Assembly (NCBI GenBank): GCA_973895155.1
Contig: OZ316896.1
Location: forward strand, 6,572,001-6,636,000
Source of the DNA: Marsupella aquatica
Taxonomy: Eukaryota > Marchantiophyta
Length of the DNA stretch: 64,000 nt
Reading direction: 5' to 3'
In this document: positions 1-11,862 of the stretch, piece by piece
Layout: each line of letters opens with the position of its first letter
Position numbering within the stretch: the first letter of the stretch is position 1
Position numbers and translations under genes: made by a program
The notes under the pieces: generated by a model
Databases searched by the model: none
Told to the model about the DNA's origin: nothing
Seen by the model: the letters and a program-made list of their open reading frames with translations, nothing else

Positions 1-3000
1 GAAGAAGGCTTCGGCCCAGCTTCCATTAGACTACCGCAGGGTACAGCGATTCACATAGAATCTGCCATTTTCGCCCCGAACGCAACCCGTAATCTCCTCA
101 GTTTTAGAGATATACGAGCAAATGGACTACATGTCCAGACAGGCAATACAAGAGACCAGGAAGTGATACACTTGGTTGAAAATACCCCTATGGGGAAAAT
201 CATTAAAGAAACCCTTTTCTCGTACCCTTGCGGGTTTTATGTAACCCATATTGAATGCCTGCATAACAATGCTCAAACAAGTGAATTGCCCGCGCTTTGG
301 CATGCACGCCTCGGCCACCCCGGCCAATCAATGCTAAGCAAAATAATTAAGAACTCAAGTGGCATTCCAATCAATACACGCCACATTCCAGCTAGCACCC
401 CATGCACTGCATGCTCACGCGGAAAATTAATAACAAGGCCCACGGCATCAAAATTGCCAACCAACATACCCAAATTCTTGGAAATAATCCACGCCGATGT
501 TTGCGGGCCAATTAACCCTCCGAGCAGACCTTTCCGCTACTTTATGGTATTAATCGACGCATCAACTAAATGGTCAAATGTGACACTACTTTCAACGAGG
601 AACATGGTTATGCCTCGGATTTTGGCGCAAATCCTGCGCGTGAAAGCACAATTCCCAGACCACCCCATTAAGACACTAAGAGTGGACAATGCAGGGGAAT
701 TCACATCTGAAACATTTGACGACTTTTGCACATCACTTGGCATAGACGTACAATATCCTGTACCTCACATGCATTTTCAGAATGGATTAGCTGAAGCGGT
801 CATTAAACACCTTCAGTTAATTGCACGCCCATTACTAATGCAGTCAAAACTCCCCGTCTCAGCATGGGGACACGCCATATTACAGGCTAATGCATTAATC
901 CAATACCGCCCATCGGCTTTTAATACCTACAGCCCATACCAAATTGCTAATGGTATAAAACCTGACTTATCCCACCTTCGTTCATTTGGATGTCAAGTAA
1001 TGGTCCCCATTACTTCACCCAAACGATCTAAGATGGGACCCCAACGACAGTTGGGGATATACATCGGATTCGACTCTCCGTCCATAATCCGATATATGGA
1101 GCCTACAACTGGCGACGTTTTTAAATCTAGATTCCTAGATTGCCATTTTGATGAACATGTTTATCCACCGTTAGTAACCCCTGAACACCCACAACCACCT
1201 TTGGAGTGGGAAAGACACTTGTCATTTTGGCAAGACCTTAGAACCAATCAAGGGGAGAAAGAAGTTCAGTGAATTTTGCAACTCCACAAGATTGTGGAAG
1301 AACTTCCAGACGCTTTTGTCGATACATCACAAGTTATCCGCTCACATATTCCAGCTGCGAGAGCACCTGCTCGCATCGAATTATCAAGTGAGCCAGCAAA
1401 TACATCCCAACCTCGTGCCAAACGTGGCAGACCCTTGGGATCAAAGGATAAACAACCAAGAAGGCGTGGTTCATCTATACCACCTTCACCTAATGTCGAT
1501 CATACCGAATCCACAACTCATGAAGAGATTTCTATCCACTACGCACACACCGGTACGATGTGGGATAGAAATACTACTTCAATAGATGATGCTTTTGCAT
1601 TAATGGTGGCAACACATATTACTGACGATACACCCGAACCAATATCTATCTTAGAATGCCAAAATAGACCAGATTGGCCTGAATGGCAAAAAGCTATAAA
1701 TAGAGAATTAGATTCCCTACTCAGCAGACACACTTTTGGCCCAGTCAAGCCAACACCGCAAGACGTACACCTAATTGGCTACAAGTGGACATTTGTCCGC
1801 AAAAGAAATGATAAAGGCCAAGTTATACGCTATAAAGCACGTCTGGTAGGGAAAGGATTTACACAACAACCGGGAATTCATTACGATGAAACCTATTCAC
1901 CGGTTATGGATAGCACAACATTCCGATATCTTATCAGATTTGCCATTTTCCATAAACTATAAATGCGACAATTGGATGTTGCAACTGCATATCTATATGG
2001 CACTTTAGACACTTGTCTGTACATGTGATCACCTCCCGAGTTGGAGCAACGTCGCCGAGCTTTAGCTCAAGGCGCTAAATCGCATATTCCATATTTACAT
2101 AAGATTATAAAACAATTATCTCAAGTTACACCTCATGTGTCATCTACACATGTAACTCATAATAACGACACCGCTGTATCAACTGTACGGAATACTCGCC
2201 GCGGACTAGCTATCCGCGTGTTGAAGGCATTATATGGCGTGAAACAAAGTGGCAGAGTATGGTATCAAAGATTTACTGATGAAATGATTGCCATGGGTTT
2301 TTCCCATGATGCCATTACACCATGTTTATTTATTAAACATGTGGATGATGAATATGTCATCGTTTCTATTTATGTTGATGACTTAAATATATTTGGGACA
2401 CCCCAACTTACAGAAGATACTATTACCAGCCTTAAATCCACATTTGAGATGAAAGACCTTGGACATACAAACTTTTGCTTAGGCTTACAACTAGAGATCC
2501 TACCCACTGGCATGATGCTCCATCAAACAACACAAACTGAAAAGATCCTAAAACAGTTCAATATGAACCTAACACACCCATTGACATCACCAATGGTTGT
2601 ACGTTCATTAGAAAACAATACTGATGTTTTTCGCAAACACGAAGAACACGAACCACTATTAAGACCAGAAACTCCGTATCTTTCTGCGATAGGAGCATTA
2701 ATGTACCTAGCAAATCAGACTAGGCCAGACATTGCATTTGCAGTTAACTTACTAGCCAGACACAGTGCAACTCCCATAGCCAGACACTGGAACGGAGTTA
2801 AACACGTATTTAGATATCTACGTGGAACCACCGATACCGGGTTATTTTACCCATTCGGTACAAACCACGAACTCATAGGATATGCGGATGCCGGATATCT
2901 CTCCGACACTGACACCGCAAAATCCCAAACTGGATATGTTTTTACTATAGGGGATACCGCTTTTTCTTGGAAAAGCGTGAAACAGACCCTAACAACAACC

Positions 3001-3396
3001 TCATCGAATCACTCAGAAATCTTAGCTCTACATGAGGCTAGTCGTGAAGCCGTTTGGTTACGATCCTTTATAAACCACATCAACACCAAATGCGGCCTAC
3101 CATCACTAACAAAGCCTACTAACATTTTTGAGGATAACGCAGCATGTATACAGCAGATCACGAAAGGATTCATCAAAGACGATCGTGTGAAGCATTTAGC
3201 TCCAAAGTTTTTCTACACCCACGAATTACATGGAAAAGAGATCAACATTTTGCAAATTTCAAGTGCAGACAACTGTGCGGATCTCTTCACCAAATCACTA
3301 TCGCCATCAGTTCATCACCGACACTGCCAGGCGATTGGACTACGGAGCGTGCGACGCATGATGATCGTGGAGGCTACTGCTCCACATGATACTTGA
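1..3396 (+). pseudogene. copia pol polyprotein with three in-frame stops
   Basis: A single reading frame runs from base 1 to 3396, broken only by stops at 1270-1272 (TGA), 1960-1962 (TAA) and 2026-2028 (TGA); nothing is out of frame. The GAG-pre-integrase motif LWHARLGHPG is at about 295-325. The integrase core shows the acidic triad in the contexts HADVCGP, RVDNAGEF and NGLAEAV (about 490-800). Reverse transcriptase has KARLVGKGFTQ (about 1834) and the catalytic YVDD (about 2370). RNase H follows, with SWKSVKQ near 2970 and a typical tail ending in NCADLFTKSL. In the live element this polyprotein would cut, copy and integrate retrotransposon cDNA. All three stops are one C-to-T change away from CGA or CAA. 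Confidence 0.92.
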
Positions 3397-3698
3397 TGAT
3401 GCTGACGACATGTTGTTGACGACCGACTGATGAAATAGATGTTAAAGCTAGATTTACTATAGCATCTAACTTTATACACTATTGACATTTATTACGACGA
3501 GGACTATTAGGCTGCACTCTTTTTCCTTTAGCACTCATATTTTTCTCTGCTACACTGGTAGAGTTTTTACTAAACTAGAGTTGATAAAGGTTTTTTAACG
3601 AGACAGTTTACCTCGATTGTATTTATATCATGTATATCCTATGAACATGATATAATAGGTATAGTCTATGTTGTCTATATAGTTGTCACTATATATCC

Positions 3699-3935
3699 AA
3701 AGGGGAGTGTTAGACTCTACCTTCGACCGGACGACCGGACCAGCCGGTCACCCTGGTCCCACTATATGTAGTCATATTCCCGACTATACACATGTTCATT
3801 CCATTCATATTCTTGCAAGTGCATAATTGTGAGAAGAGTTCATCCCACTATATGTAGTCATATTCCCGACTATACACATGTTCATTCCATTCATATTCTT
3901 ACAAGTGCATAATTGTGAGAAGAGTTCATCCAGCA
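3699..3935 (+). repeat. copia polypurine tract and 3' LTR with internal 86-bp duplication
   Basis: AAAGGGGAG (3699-3707) directly precedes TGTTAGACTC, the usual polypurine tract/LTR junction. The LTR carries an 86-bp direct tandem duplication, 3757-3842 and 3843-3928, which differ at one visible base. The right edge is uncertain: both 3928 and 3935 end in CA. The 5' LTR lies outside the window, so identity between LTRs cannot be used for dating. Confidence 0.75.
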
Positions 3936-4519
3936 CAAGAATCGATCTGTTGGTAACTTCTTACAACTGACCAAGGCGCTTGTGGATATCGAAAAAAACT
4001 GGATTGAGGCTTTATATCGCGGCTGAGAAGTGCTCCAACGAGTTTGAAGCCCTTGTCGAGGCTATTCCAGTCTGCAGAGAATTCTCCCATGCGCCTTGGC
4101 CAAGCTTTGTACTTCTATGGAAAATGTCGCCATAATTGGTGATCGAATCGCGGGTTTACACTCTGGTGCGTTATTTCGTTTGCTTATTAGGATTGCTCTG
4201 CTCGCGTTCTTCGTCTGCTGCTCTGTTGGACTGAACCGCTCTCCTGCGCCGGTTTTACACATCGCCGCGACATTTTTGCTCATAATCTTTCTCGTCACTG
4301 GAAAATTCCTTTGCTCACGGTTTTTTGTAGCTTTGCAATGCCTTGCGTATCTAATTTGTTCGTATTTGTTCTTATCGTTTGTTTGTTGTTTCGTTTGATT
4401 CTCATATGACCGTCCAGGCTAGCTTCGAAGACTTTATACCACGCCTCTCCGCGGCTCCTTAGAGCTTCGTGGCGAGGTCACTACGGAGAGTGCGCCGTCA
4501 GACTTACATTCTGTGCAAA
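3936..4519 (+). promoter_or_regulatory. ftsZ1 upstream region / probable 5' UTR
   Basis: This 584-bp stretch separates the copia LTR from the first in-frame ATG of ftsZ1. A TATA-like TTTATAT lies at about 4010. A short open frame near 4030-4130 is not recognisable. A GTGCG...CCGTCCAG pair (about 4166 to 4416) could be an intron in the 5' UTR, but only transcript data would show it. No other gene is supported here. Confidence 0.35.
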
Positions 4520-7500
4520 ATGTATGTCCAGCTGAGGCAGAGCCTGGTTCCTAATCACGTTAAGGTATCCAGGGACATGTCCCCGCTCTTCGGGGCCCGG
4601 TGGGACCGTTCATCGATGATGATTCACGGCTCCGTCAGGTCTTGTGCAATGCTCTCACATGCTCATTCGCGAATCGCTAATGATGCTGCTGCCATGTCAC
4701 CATTCTTTGCGGGGAGCCTCGTAAAACTATCCGAAGAATGCAAGCAGGCAGAATGGAGGCGCGGAAGGAGGAGGTTCACAAGAACACGGTTTAGAGTTAC
4801 AGCATCTATGATGCCCATGGATTCTGCTCGCATCAAAGTTATCGGAGTTGGTGGTGGTGGAAACAATGCCGTCAACCGCATGATAGGAAGCGGTCTCCAG
4901 GTCGGTTATCTATGCTCTGTTACGCAGCTTCATTACTTTTCCTCGCGTATGTGGTCGTTTGCCTTTCTCATTCCTTCAGCAGCGTTTCTCGAGAGAAATT
5001 TCTTTCCCGTCTGTTCCTGCCCTATTCGGGAGTTGTCATGACCACGCGCTTTCTTTGAACTAGCCATTCTGAATGTCGTCCAACGGTCAAAATGTGCGAT
5101 CCCAACATGTCAGCCTTTTTTAATAGAATTTAAGAAAAAATAGTTTAACTATTTAATTTTCCTGCGCGTATCGAATATGTGCCCGAAGGTGTTCCTAGAA
5201 GCTATTGGCAAGTTTCCATCCCAGGTATTCACTTCGCTGACTTAAGTGAAAATTTCGCCCTAGCATAAATCCTTCCCTCTAGGATAGAATTACTTTCACA
5301 TGTGGTCCACCTGCAGTATTAGGTTTGAGAAGTAAGTGATGGCCATTGTGACTTCTGAGTGGCGATTTTGACTATCCATGTCCGCCAGTCCAACCTAGCA
5401 TTCTTACGATAGCCCGTCTCTATTGCCGCGTCGATACCCTTTGCAGTCGATTGTGCGATAACTTGAGATAAGCATTAAATCTAGGTTTTGCCAGTAACCC
5501 ACTATTCAGGTCTGGTCTTCATCTTTCTAATTCCGCTCTGTTATTTGGTCACGACAATCTCTTGTTTTCTTTTCTGTACGTTATGGAGCGTCTGTGTAGT
5601 TTAGTGTTTGAGCTCTTCAATTCTTGGAATGTAGAAGTGCAGATCACCTTTGATGTTAATCTTTCGACGTACAGAGTTAGCCTTCTTGGTGGAGAATAGA
5701 TTGCATACTGGCTTAAAAATACTTGATCCCACTGTGTTCACTTCTCAGCCCGCCGATTGCTGGTTGCTTGTCACGGATATTGACTGCCTTTTCTTATGTG
5801 CCTGATCTAAATACCTAGGGAGTGGAATTTTGGGCTGTCAACACAGACGCTCAAGCCCTGCTTCAATCAGCAGCCACGCACCGTGTACAAATTGGAGAGA
5901 CACTCACGCGTGGGTTGGGTATGCGGAACTCCCTCGTCCTTGAAATCTGTGGTTGAACTAATGACCTTGCATATCTTAAATTTATCCAGCCGCCGTAGTG
6001 TAGGGGTTCATTTGTTGGTCATGCGAACGCTGGATCACAAAGTTCAGTTCCAAATTAGTCAGAGATTTCCTTCCTTGACCGTCAATCCATTTGTCCCCGA
6101 TGCTATCGGACTTTTTATCCTTGCCTAGGCTAGGTTAACGAGCTACTCCTAGAACTACGGTGACGAAATGGCGTCATTCACCAATCGAACTTCTGTGTAT
6201 TTTGTTGCCTTATTACTCTTTGGCGATGCGGCTGTAGGCCATCTTATTGATTAATGCCTCGGAATTTCTGTAGGGACTGGCGGTAATCCAGAGCTGGGGG
6301 AGAAAGCAGCTGAGGAGTCTGTAGAGGCTATTGCAGAAGCTGTTTCAGATGCGGATCTTGTATTCATTACTGCTGGTATGGGAGGAGGTACAGGATCTGG
6401 AGCTGCACCGGTAGTTGCTCGATTAGCGAAAGAGGGAGGACATTTGACTGTTGGAGTCGTCACTTATCCTTTCACTTTTGAAGGTCGACGCAGGGCACAG
6501 CAGGTTGGCTACTATTGCAAACGCAGCAAGATTTTGTGCTGGAAAGCAATACAGTTTGGCACGCACTTTTCTCTCTGGTATCATTAGACTTGTCTCGACG
6601 AACCGTTAGTGCATTATAGTCGAAGTGAATCTTCACAACCAGAGTTAGGGTGATGGGTCAGCGCCTTACGGCTGGGGCTTGGCCATTTAGTCTGTGGTGC
6701 TACACAAAGCATCGCACCTTCAGGGTGGTTTTTCCTATTGTTTTGTAAGGACTAATTGCCGAGTTACGCTATCACCAGCCAATCCTTTTCAATGGAGCTT
6801 TATATTTCAGAGGAAACACCATTGCCCTGCTTTTGTCCGTGTAGAGCACAATCACGAACCTGTAATTGTTCAGCAAAGTCATTTCATTTTAGCAATGAGT
6901 ACTAAAGTTCTATGGCTTAGAAGCATCTAAGATTATATTTGTTTTGTGTAGGGCCTGGAAGCAATTGAGCAGCTTCGCAAGAATGTCGATACACTCATTG
7001 TCATACCGAATGATAGACTTTTGGATGTGGTACAAGAACAAACACCTTTGCAAGAGGCTTTCTTACTGGCAGATGATGTGTTGAGGCAAGGTGTGCAGGG
7101 CATTTCAGATATCATAACGGTACGCTGCCAACTCTGACATCCTATGGGCCGACTGGATCTCTATGGACTTCACACACGTTCATGCATATACTCCCCTCAT
7201 TTATCAATTGATCCGTAGAAATGTGCTGTATTTGATAAGCTTATAGACTAGAAGATTTCCTCAGAAAGAGTTCACGATCTCTGCTGTGCGGTCTTTCACG
7301 AGGACAAGATTCACTAAACCCTGTCTATGACATGATTGTCCCGCAGATCCCTGGGTTGGTGAATGTTGATTTTGCAGATGTTAAGGCTGTCATGAGCAAC
7401 TCCGGTACAGCTATGTTGGGAGTTGGCATGTCTACAGGAAAGAACCGAGCTGAGGAGGCTGCTCAGCAGGCCACCTCTGCTCCACTCATTGAACGATCAA

Positions 7501-8147
7501 TTGAACGAGCTACTGGTGTTGTATACAATATTACTGGTGGAAAGGATCTCACACTGCAGGAAGTGAACAGAGTTTCCCAGGTATCTTCTGCTTGTAGATC
7601 ATAAGAACTGCAAGCTTTATGACTAAAAATCAACTGTTGTCATAATCTTCAAATTTTTCAAACTCAAATCTTGTAGGATTTACTCTAAAGATTTTGAAAA
7701 CTTTCATCCACGCACAACAAAGTTCATAGATATGACTTCCGGTTTTTTTCACAAGCTGATGCCATCGATCTTTAAATTAATTGTTCCTTTCAAATGATTT
7801 ACAAGTCTGTTTGTCCGTCAAGTTTGCGAGACATCTGGTCTTGGGCTCTGGTCGTTTCTTAATAACTTATGGCCATTCATGTTGGTTAACAGGTTGTGAC
7901 CGCCCTAGCAGATCCAGCAGCGAACATAATCTTCGGGGCCGTAGTGGATGATAAGTACACAGGCGAAGTCCATGTAACAATTATTGCCACAGGCTTTTCT
8001 CAAACTTTTCAAAAAACACTTATAGATCCCAAGGCTGCTAAGCAAGAGCAACAAGAGGCATTAAAGGGTGTAGAGTCCCCTTGGAAAAGACCTGCCCCTG
8101 TTTCTTCACGATTTCCTCAGGGGCTTGGGAGCAAGGGTTTCTTGTAG
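4520..8147 (+). CDS. FTSZ1: Plastid division protein FtsZ1 (six exons)
   Basis: Six exons join in frame with GT/AG borders: 4520-4900, 5819-5918, 6274-6503, 6952-7119, 7347-7580 and 7893-8147, giving about 455 residues (Arabidopsis FtsZ1 is about 433). FtsZ1 is a tubulin-like GTPase that forms the chloroplast division ring in the stroma. Residues 1-105 are Arg/Ser-rich, as expected of a transit peptide. Then come [18 protein letters not shown], the tubulin signature [12 protein letters not shown] (exon 3), [11 protein letters not shown] (exon 4), and the catalytic-loop region [11 protein letters not shown] (exon 5). The wording in exons 4-6 ([45 protein letters not shown]-like) matches FtsZ1 rather than FtsZ2. 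The ATG at 4520 is preferred because the frame further upstream offers only a GTG. No frameshift or internal stop is seen. It is the only intact host gene in the window. Confidence 0.95.
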
Positions 8148-8785
8148 CATACTGTCTCCTATGTGCAATTGTCACCTCGGATTTATTTTTGCTTGTGCCT
8201 GAGTCCTGGGTAAAAAATGAGACAATTTCCCCGGGTAGTCTCCCTTGTATCTGTGTTCTTGATCAATGGGTTTGAATGGAGATGTCTGTGTTGTGTGGTC
8301 ATTAACATTTGAATATCAAGAAGACAACCAATTTAGTGTTCTGTATTTAGCCATTTGCAACTGCCACTTCTACTCTTGCATCGCCACAGGTTTCTGTTGC
8401 CAATCAGTCCAAAAACAAGTTACACTGCATTGCATTTCATTGAGGGTTAATTATGATGGGGTCAATTTCATTTTTTCATCAGCAAGAAAAGGGCCCATCA
8501 TACTAAAAAAACAACCCTCAAAAAAAGTGGTCTGGCACGTTCCATTTTGGTACTTTTGTCAAGTAGTAGAGTTGGTCTCAATCATGTTGGCAAATATAAC
8601 AATCCAGCATCTACACCAAAATGTCCTTAGTTTCCCTCCTCGTACTACCCCCTTTGATGAGACCCAGCCTTCACAAGATTATTCCCCCAAGACTCCACTT
8701 GGCCAACCCACGATGGCTTCTTTTCTTGCTTGAACACACTCTTGTAAAACTCGGCCAAGCTCAACTCCACCAGAGTGTGCCTAAA
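8148..8785. other. ftsZ1 3' flank and left edge of element 1, no gene seen
   Basis: This holds the presumed 3' UTR of ftsZ1 and, somewhere within it, the left end of the DNA transposon. ORFs on both strands are short and resemble nothing I recognise. I looked for terminal inverted repeats matching the MITE at 27756-28039 and found none. Confidence 0.4.
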
Positions 8786-9065
8786 TTAATTTCCCTTGAA
8801 GTCTCCCACGTTCCGTTGAAGTCCAGTGGCAGCAATAGTTTCCCTTAATGAACCACCAGAATTAGAAACGGGATGTTTATTCTTCTTCCGCGTGCACTTG
8901 AAGTGCACTACGAGCATCTGGTGTTCTTGAACCTTCGCGCACCTCCTTGTCTCTTCCACCACTGACATCTCGAGATGGCTCGGGTGTTGCATTCCCAGGG
9001 TTCCCTGACACCAACCCGCGTCTGATTTTTGAGACCCTACAAGCAAAAACAATACTGGTTAATTA

Positions 9066-9080
9066 TAGCGCCCAGTGCTA
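9066..9080. repeat. 15-bp palindrome, element 1 gene 2 (between last coding segments)
   Basis: TAGCGCCCAGTGCTA. It differs from consensus TAGCGCCNGGCGCTA at two positions, both transitions. It is non-coding, 24 bp from the acceptor of the last segment. Confidence 0.8.
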
Positions 9081-9855
9081 GCCAAATTTCAACATGCACA
9101 GATATTCCAAATAGAAACAGTCTAGAATCTGGACTCATTCTTTTTGGTCTCTTTCTGAGATCCCGATGGGGTTGTTTCTTGTTTGGCTTTCGCTTTGGGT
9201 TTTCGACTCCTTGCGACTTGAACAACTTGTGTCTCGCAAATCCTCTGCAGATCTATAGCTGATAGATCAATCTCAGTATCAATCCCTTGCTTCATTTCCG
9301 ACAAAATGTTTCTTGGATCAATATTCTTGAATAACTTGTGGAACGTATCCTTCTCTGTATCATCAAATGGGCAGCTCCACTTATCTGAGTCAAGATACCA
9401 TGGGCAATGCAAAACTTCCCACTTTGCCATCTTTTATGGTGGATACTTCCCTTCTGCTGGGTACATTGAGTACCAAAGAGAGTCTCCGGATGATTCTGAC
9501 CTCAAATTTATACTGGTCCATTTCAGGAATACAACAGGATAAGCCCAGAAATAGTTTGGGTCATTCCTCTCCATTTTCATGTAATATCGATTCATTGAAT
9601 TGCTGTGAGTACGACTTGATCTTGTTCTCACATAAGATATAGACCAAGGCTTCCATGGGCATTTTCTTAGTAAACCATGAACCCTTTCGGGTTCCTTTCC
9701 GCATCTTCTCAAATTTTGCATAATTTGTCTCATCAATGATTGGTTTGTAATGTTCAAGATCATGTGCCAAAACCCTCCTAATTCGGTCAGCATCCAGAAT
9801 CCACAAAGACTCCACTACTGCCTGTCCCGTCCTGAGAAACTTAACTTGTTAGAAA

Positions 9856-9870
9856 TAGCACCAGGCGCTA
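9856..9870. repeat. 15-bp palindrome, element 1 gene 2 intron 1
   Basis: TAGCACCAGGCGCTA. One transition from consensus. It lies just upstream of exon 2, the same place as the copy at 63215-63229 in element 2. Confidence 0.85.
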
Positions 9871-10060
9871 GCGTAAAGTCTACAACCAAGCAAAAATTGA
9901 AATTAATCTACAAAACCACACAACAAATACATTCTAATTAATATGGGCGATAGAGAACTCACTGGATAACAATATGCTCTGCTTCAATTTTGATGATGGA
10001 TTCCTTGTCCCCTTTGAAGATTGTGCAATGCACACGAAGATGTTATTTTGGATTCTCCAA

Positions 10061-10438
10061 TGTCGTGCGCATACACATCGCTACACAACATACATCGCTT
10101 GTCACATACATCCAAACATAGTCACACTGCCACATCACAAACACAAGAGAATGGAATACAAGCTCCTCTCTCTCCAAGGCTCAACATTGAAAGATGACCT
10201 TTCAATGCCTCACAAGTGAGAAGTACCCTCTCACACAAACCTGACGGAACCTTATCGGCTCATATAGCACACATACCAAACATACGGATCTAGATAGTAC
10301 GATACACTCTAACACTACCTAGAATGGTGTGACAGCTGTCGTGCGCATACACATCGCTACACAACATACATCGCTTGTCACATACATCCAAACATAGTCA
10401 CACTGCCACATCACAAACACAAGAGAATGGAATACAAG
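10061..10438 (-). repeat. Rearranged 3' LTR of the gypsy element (A-B-A structure)
   Basis: Segment A (10061-10162) is repeated almost exactly at 10337-10438. Between them, 10163-10334 is a 172-bp near-identical copy of the first 172 bp of the 5' LTR (25279-25450). Read on the minus strand, TGTCACACC...CGCACGACA forms a 274-bp TG...CA unit preceded by the end of another such unit. This may be a shortened LTR next to a partial second one. Confidence 0.65.
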
Positions 10439-11862
10439 TGGAACTCATGTCCACACATGTCCAAAACCCACAATCGCCCCCCTAGCTGGGAGTAAGGTCC
10501 CCTAACTCTAGCTAGCCATGAGTTCTACAAGGTTGATATACACCCCCTGGGCCCTCACTCTTACTATATCAAGTGAACCCCCCTGAGAACAGATACCCCC
10601 CGTGTACCTCTTCTTAATATTTTTGTTCACAAAAAAAATCCCCTTGTTAATGTAAAAATATTAACTTTTCATATTAAATTTTATCCTTTTATAAATTATA
10701 ATAGAGTTTTTCAAGGAATTGAAAACACCCTTGAATTTTTAGAATTACAAATATCATACTGAAATAGTTAAAACTTTATCTTTCATAGGGGACTTGTATG
10801 TTATGCTCGATGTTCAAGGTACATATTTTATATAGATAAACAAAATTAGGACGAGAGAAAATTATAGTTCTTCCTATAGTTTACACATAGACCTGCAGTT
10901 TTGTCTTAGTGTTCGCAAAAGTGCCTCTGAACTTCTAGTTTTCATTAGTACTATATATGTATAATCCAAGAATAATACTTCAAAGTCTGAACCAACTATA
11001 ACAAACATTGTTTGAGCGCTCGAGACCCCTCCCTCAATACACAAACACATCTGGCCTCATACATGGCTGTTTGATTCAAGGGAATTCAAAAGTAATCTTG
11101 TCCGTCCATGTGGGATTAATCCATGGATCCCCATCAATCCCAGTTTCCCAACCAAGTTGGGCCCAAAGATCCTGGCCCAAAATTTACTCAACTCCCCACT
11201 TAACTCCTAAACATGCGGGTAAACATGTCTACCTTAACCCATTTGTTCCACCATAAGGGGACCAACGAAACCAAACTTGCCTTAAGATGATAATAATTAA
11301 ATATCTGATTTACTATATGGACACGTGTGCAAATGAAGTGATGACATGTGTGTCAACCATATAGTGACGCGTGTACTTGGCATTTTGGGTACCCTTGCAT
11401 AAGATTTATGTGACATGTATTTGATTCTTGCCTTATTACTAATATTGTGGTGAATGTATATAGAGGGATGTTGCCTACTTTAAAAACTGTTATAAAAATT
11501 AGTTTGCATTACATTAAAAATACCCTTGCGTTGTTCGCACGTCCTCCCTGTATTAGTAACACTAAGGGCCCAGGGTATACACCTTTTTAGGTGTGAAGAT
11601 CAGGAGGCCGGGTGCAAGTGAGCCCCATCGATCACCTACTTGCAATCCATATCTGCCAAGAGAACACAAATGATAACTAGTCGGGCTTCACCGACACTGA
11701 GGACACAACCATGATCCACTAGGAATCACCTGCAATGGTGGTGTCAAACATGACATGTGCCATTGTGATGCCTAGCCAGGAATCACTCGGCCAGTTAAGT
11801 GGGTAAAGCAGAAGTGCACCCTAGAAACACCTTAGTATAGGGACAAAACAAGGAAAATATAA
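10439..11862. other. Non-coding stretch inside the gypsy insertion
   Basis: AT-rich with a C-rich beginning (10470-10600). No ORF here resembles a known protein, and no terminal repeat for the following coiled-coil ORF was recognised. It could hold the missing 3' internal part of the gypsy and the left flank of the inserted ORF element. Confidence 0.3.

Larger units (their letters stand above)
1..3935 (+). mobile_element. Ty1/copia LTR retrotransposon, 3' part
   Basis: The window opens inside this element, so its 5' LTR, gag and most of the protease are missing. What remains, in order, is the protease tail, GAG-pre-integrase, integrase, reverse transcriptase and RNase H, then a non-coding stretch (3397-3698), a polypurine tract (3699-3707) and a 3' LTR from 3708. 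Integrase before reverse transcriptase is the copia order. The polyprotein frame has three stops, so this copy is not autonomous. It ends about 0.6 kb upstream of the ftsZ1 start codon. Confidence 0.93.
8786..10060 (-). pseudogene. Element 1 ParB-like gene, 3' half (gene 2)
   Basis: Minus strand. The tail of exon 1 (10060-9963) reads like CTIFKGDK in element 2 and ends at a GTGAG donor. Exon 2 starts after CAG at 9831 and encodes WILDADRIRR and ILCENKIKSY, close to 63.27-63.5 kb in element 2. It then shifts frame near 9560 and again near 9430, and runs to a stop near 9122. A third segment after a TGTAG acceptor (9042 down to 8786) encodes a basic tail. Palindromes lie in the intron before exon 2 (9856-9870) and between the last two segments (9066-9080). 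The exon 2 C-terminal half is rich in W, D and K; its VLHCPWYLDSDKW weakly recalls motif IV of DNA amino-methyltransferases, but I do not claim that function. Confidence 0.7.

Noticed and set aside
4469-4519. GTG start giving a longer FtsZ1
   Set aside because: No ATG there; the first in-frame ATG at 4520 already allows a full transit peptide.
8266-8733. 155-residue ORF downstream of ftsZ1
   Set aside because: No known motif, low coding character, overlaps the presumed 3' UTR and transposon edge.
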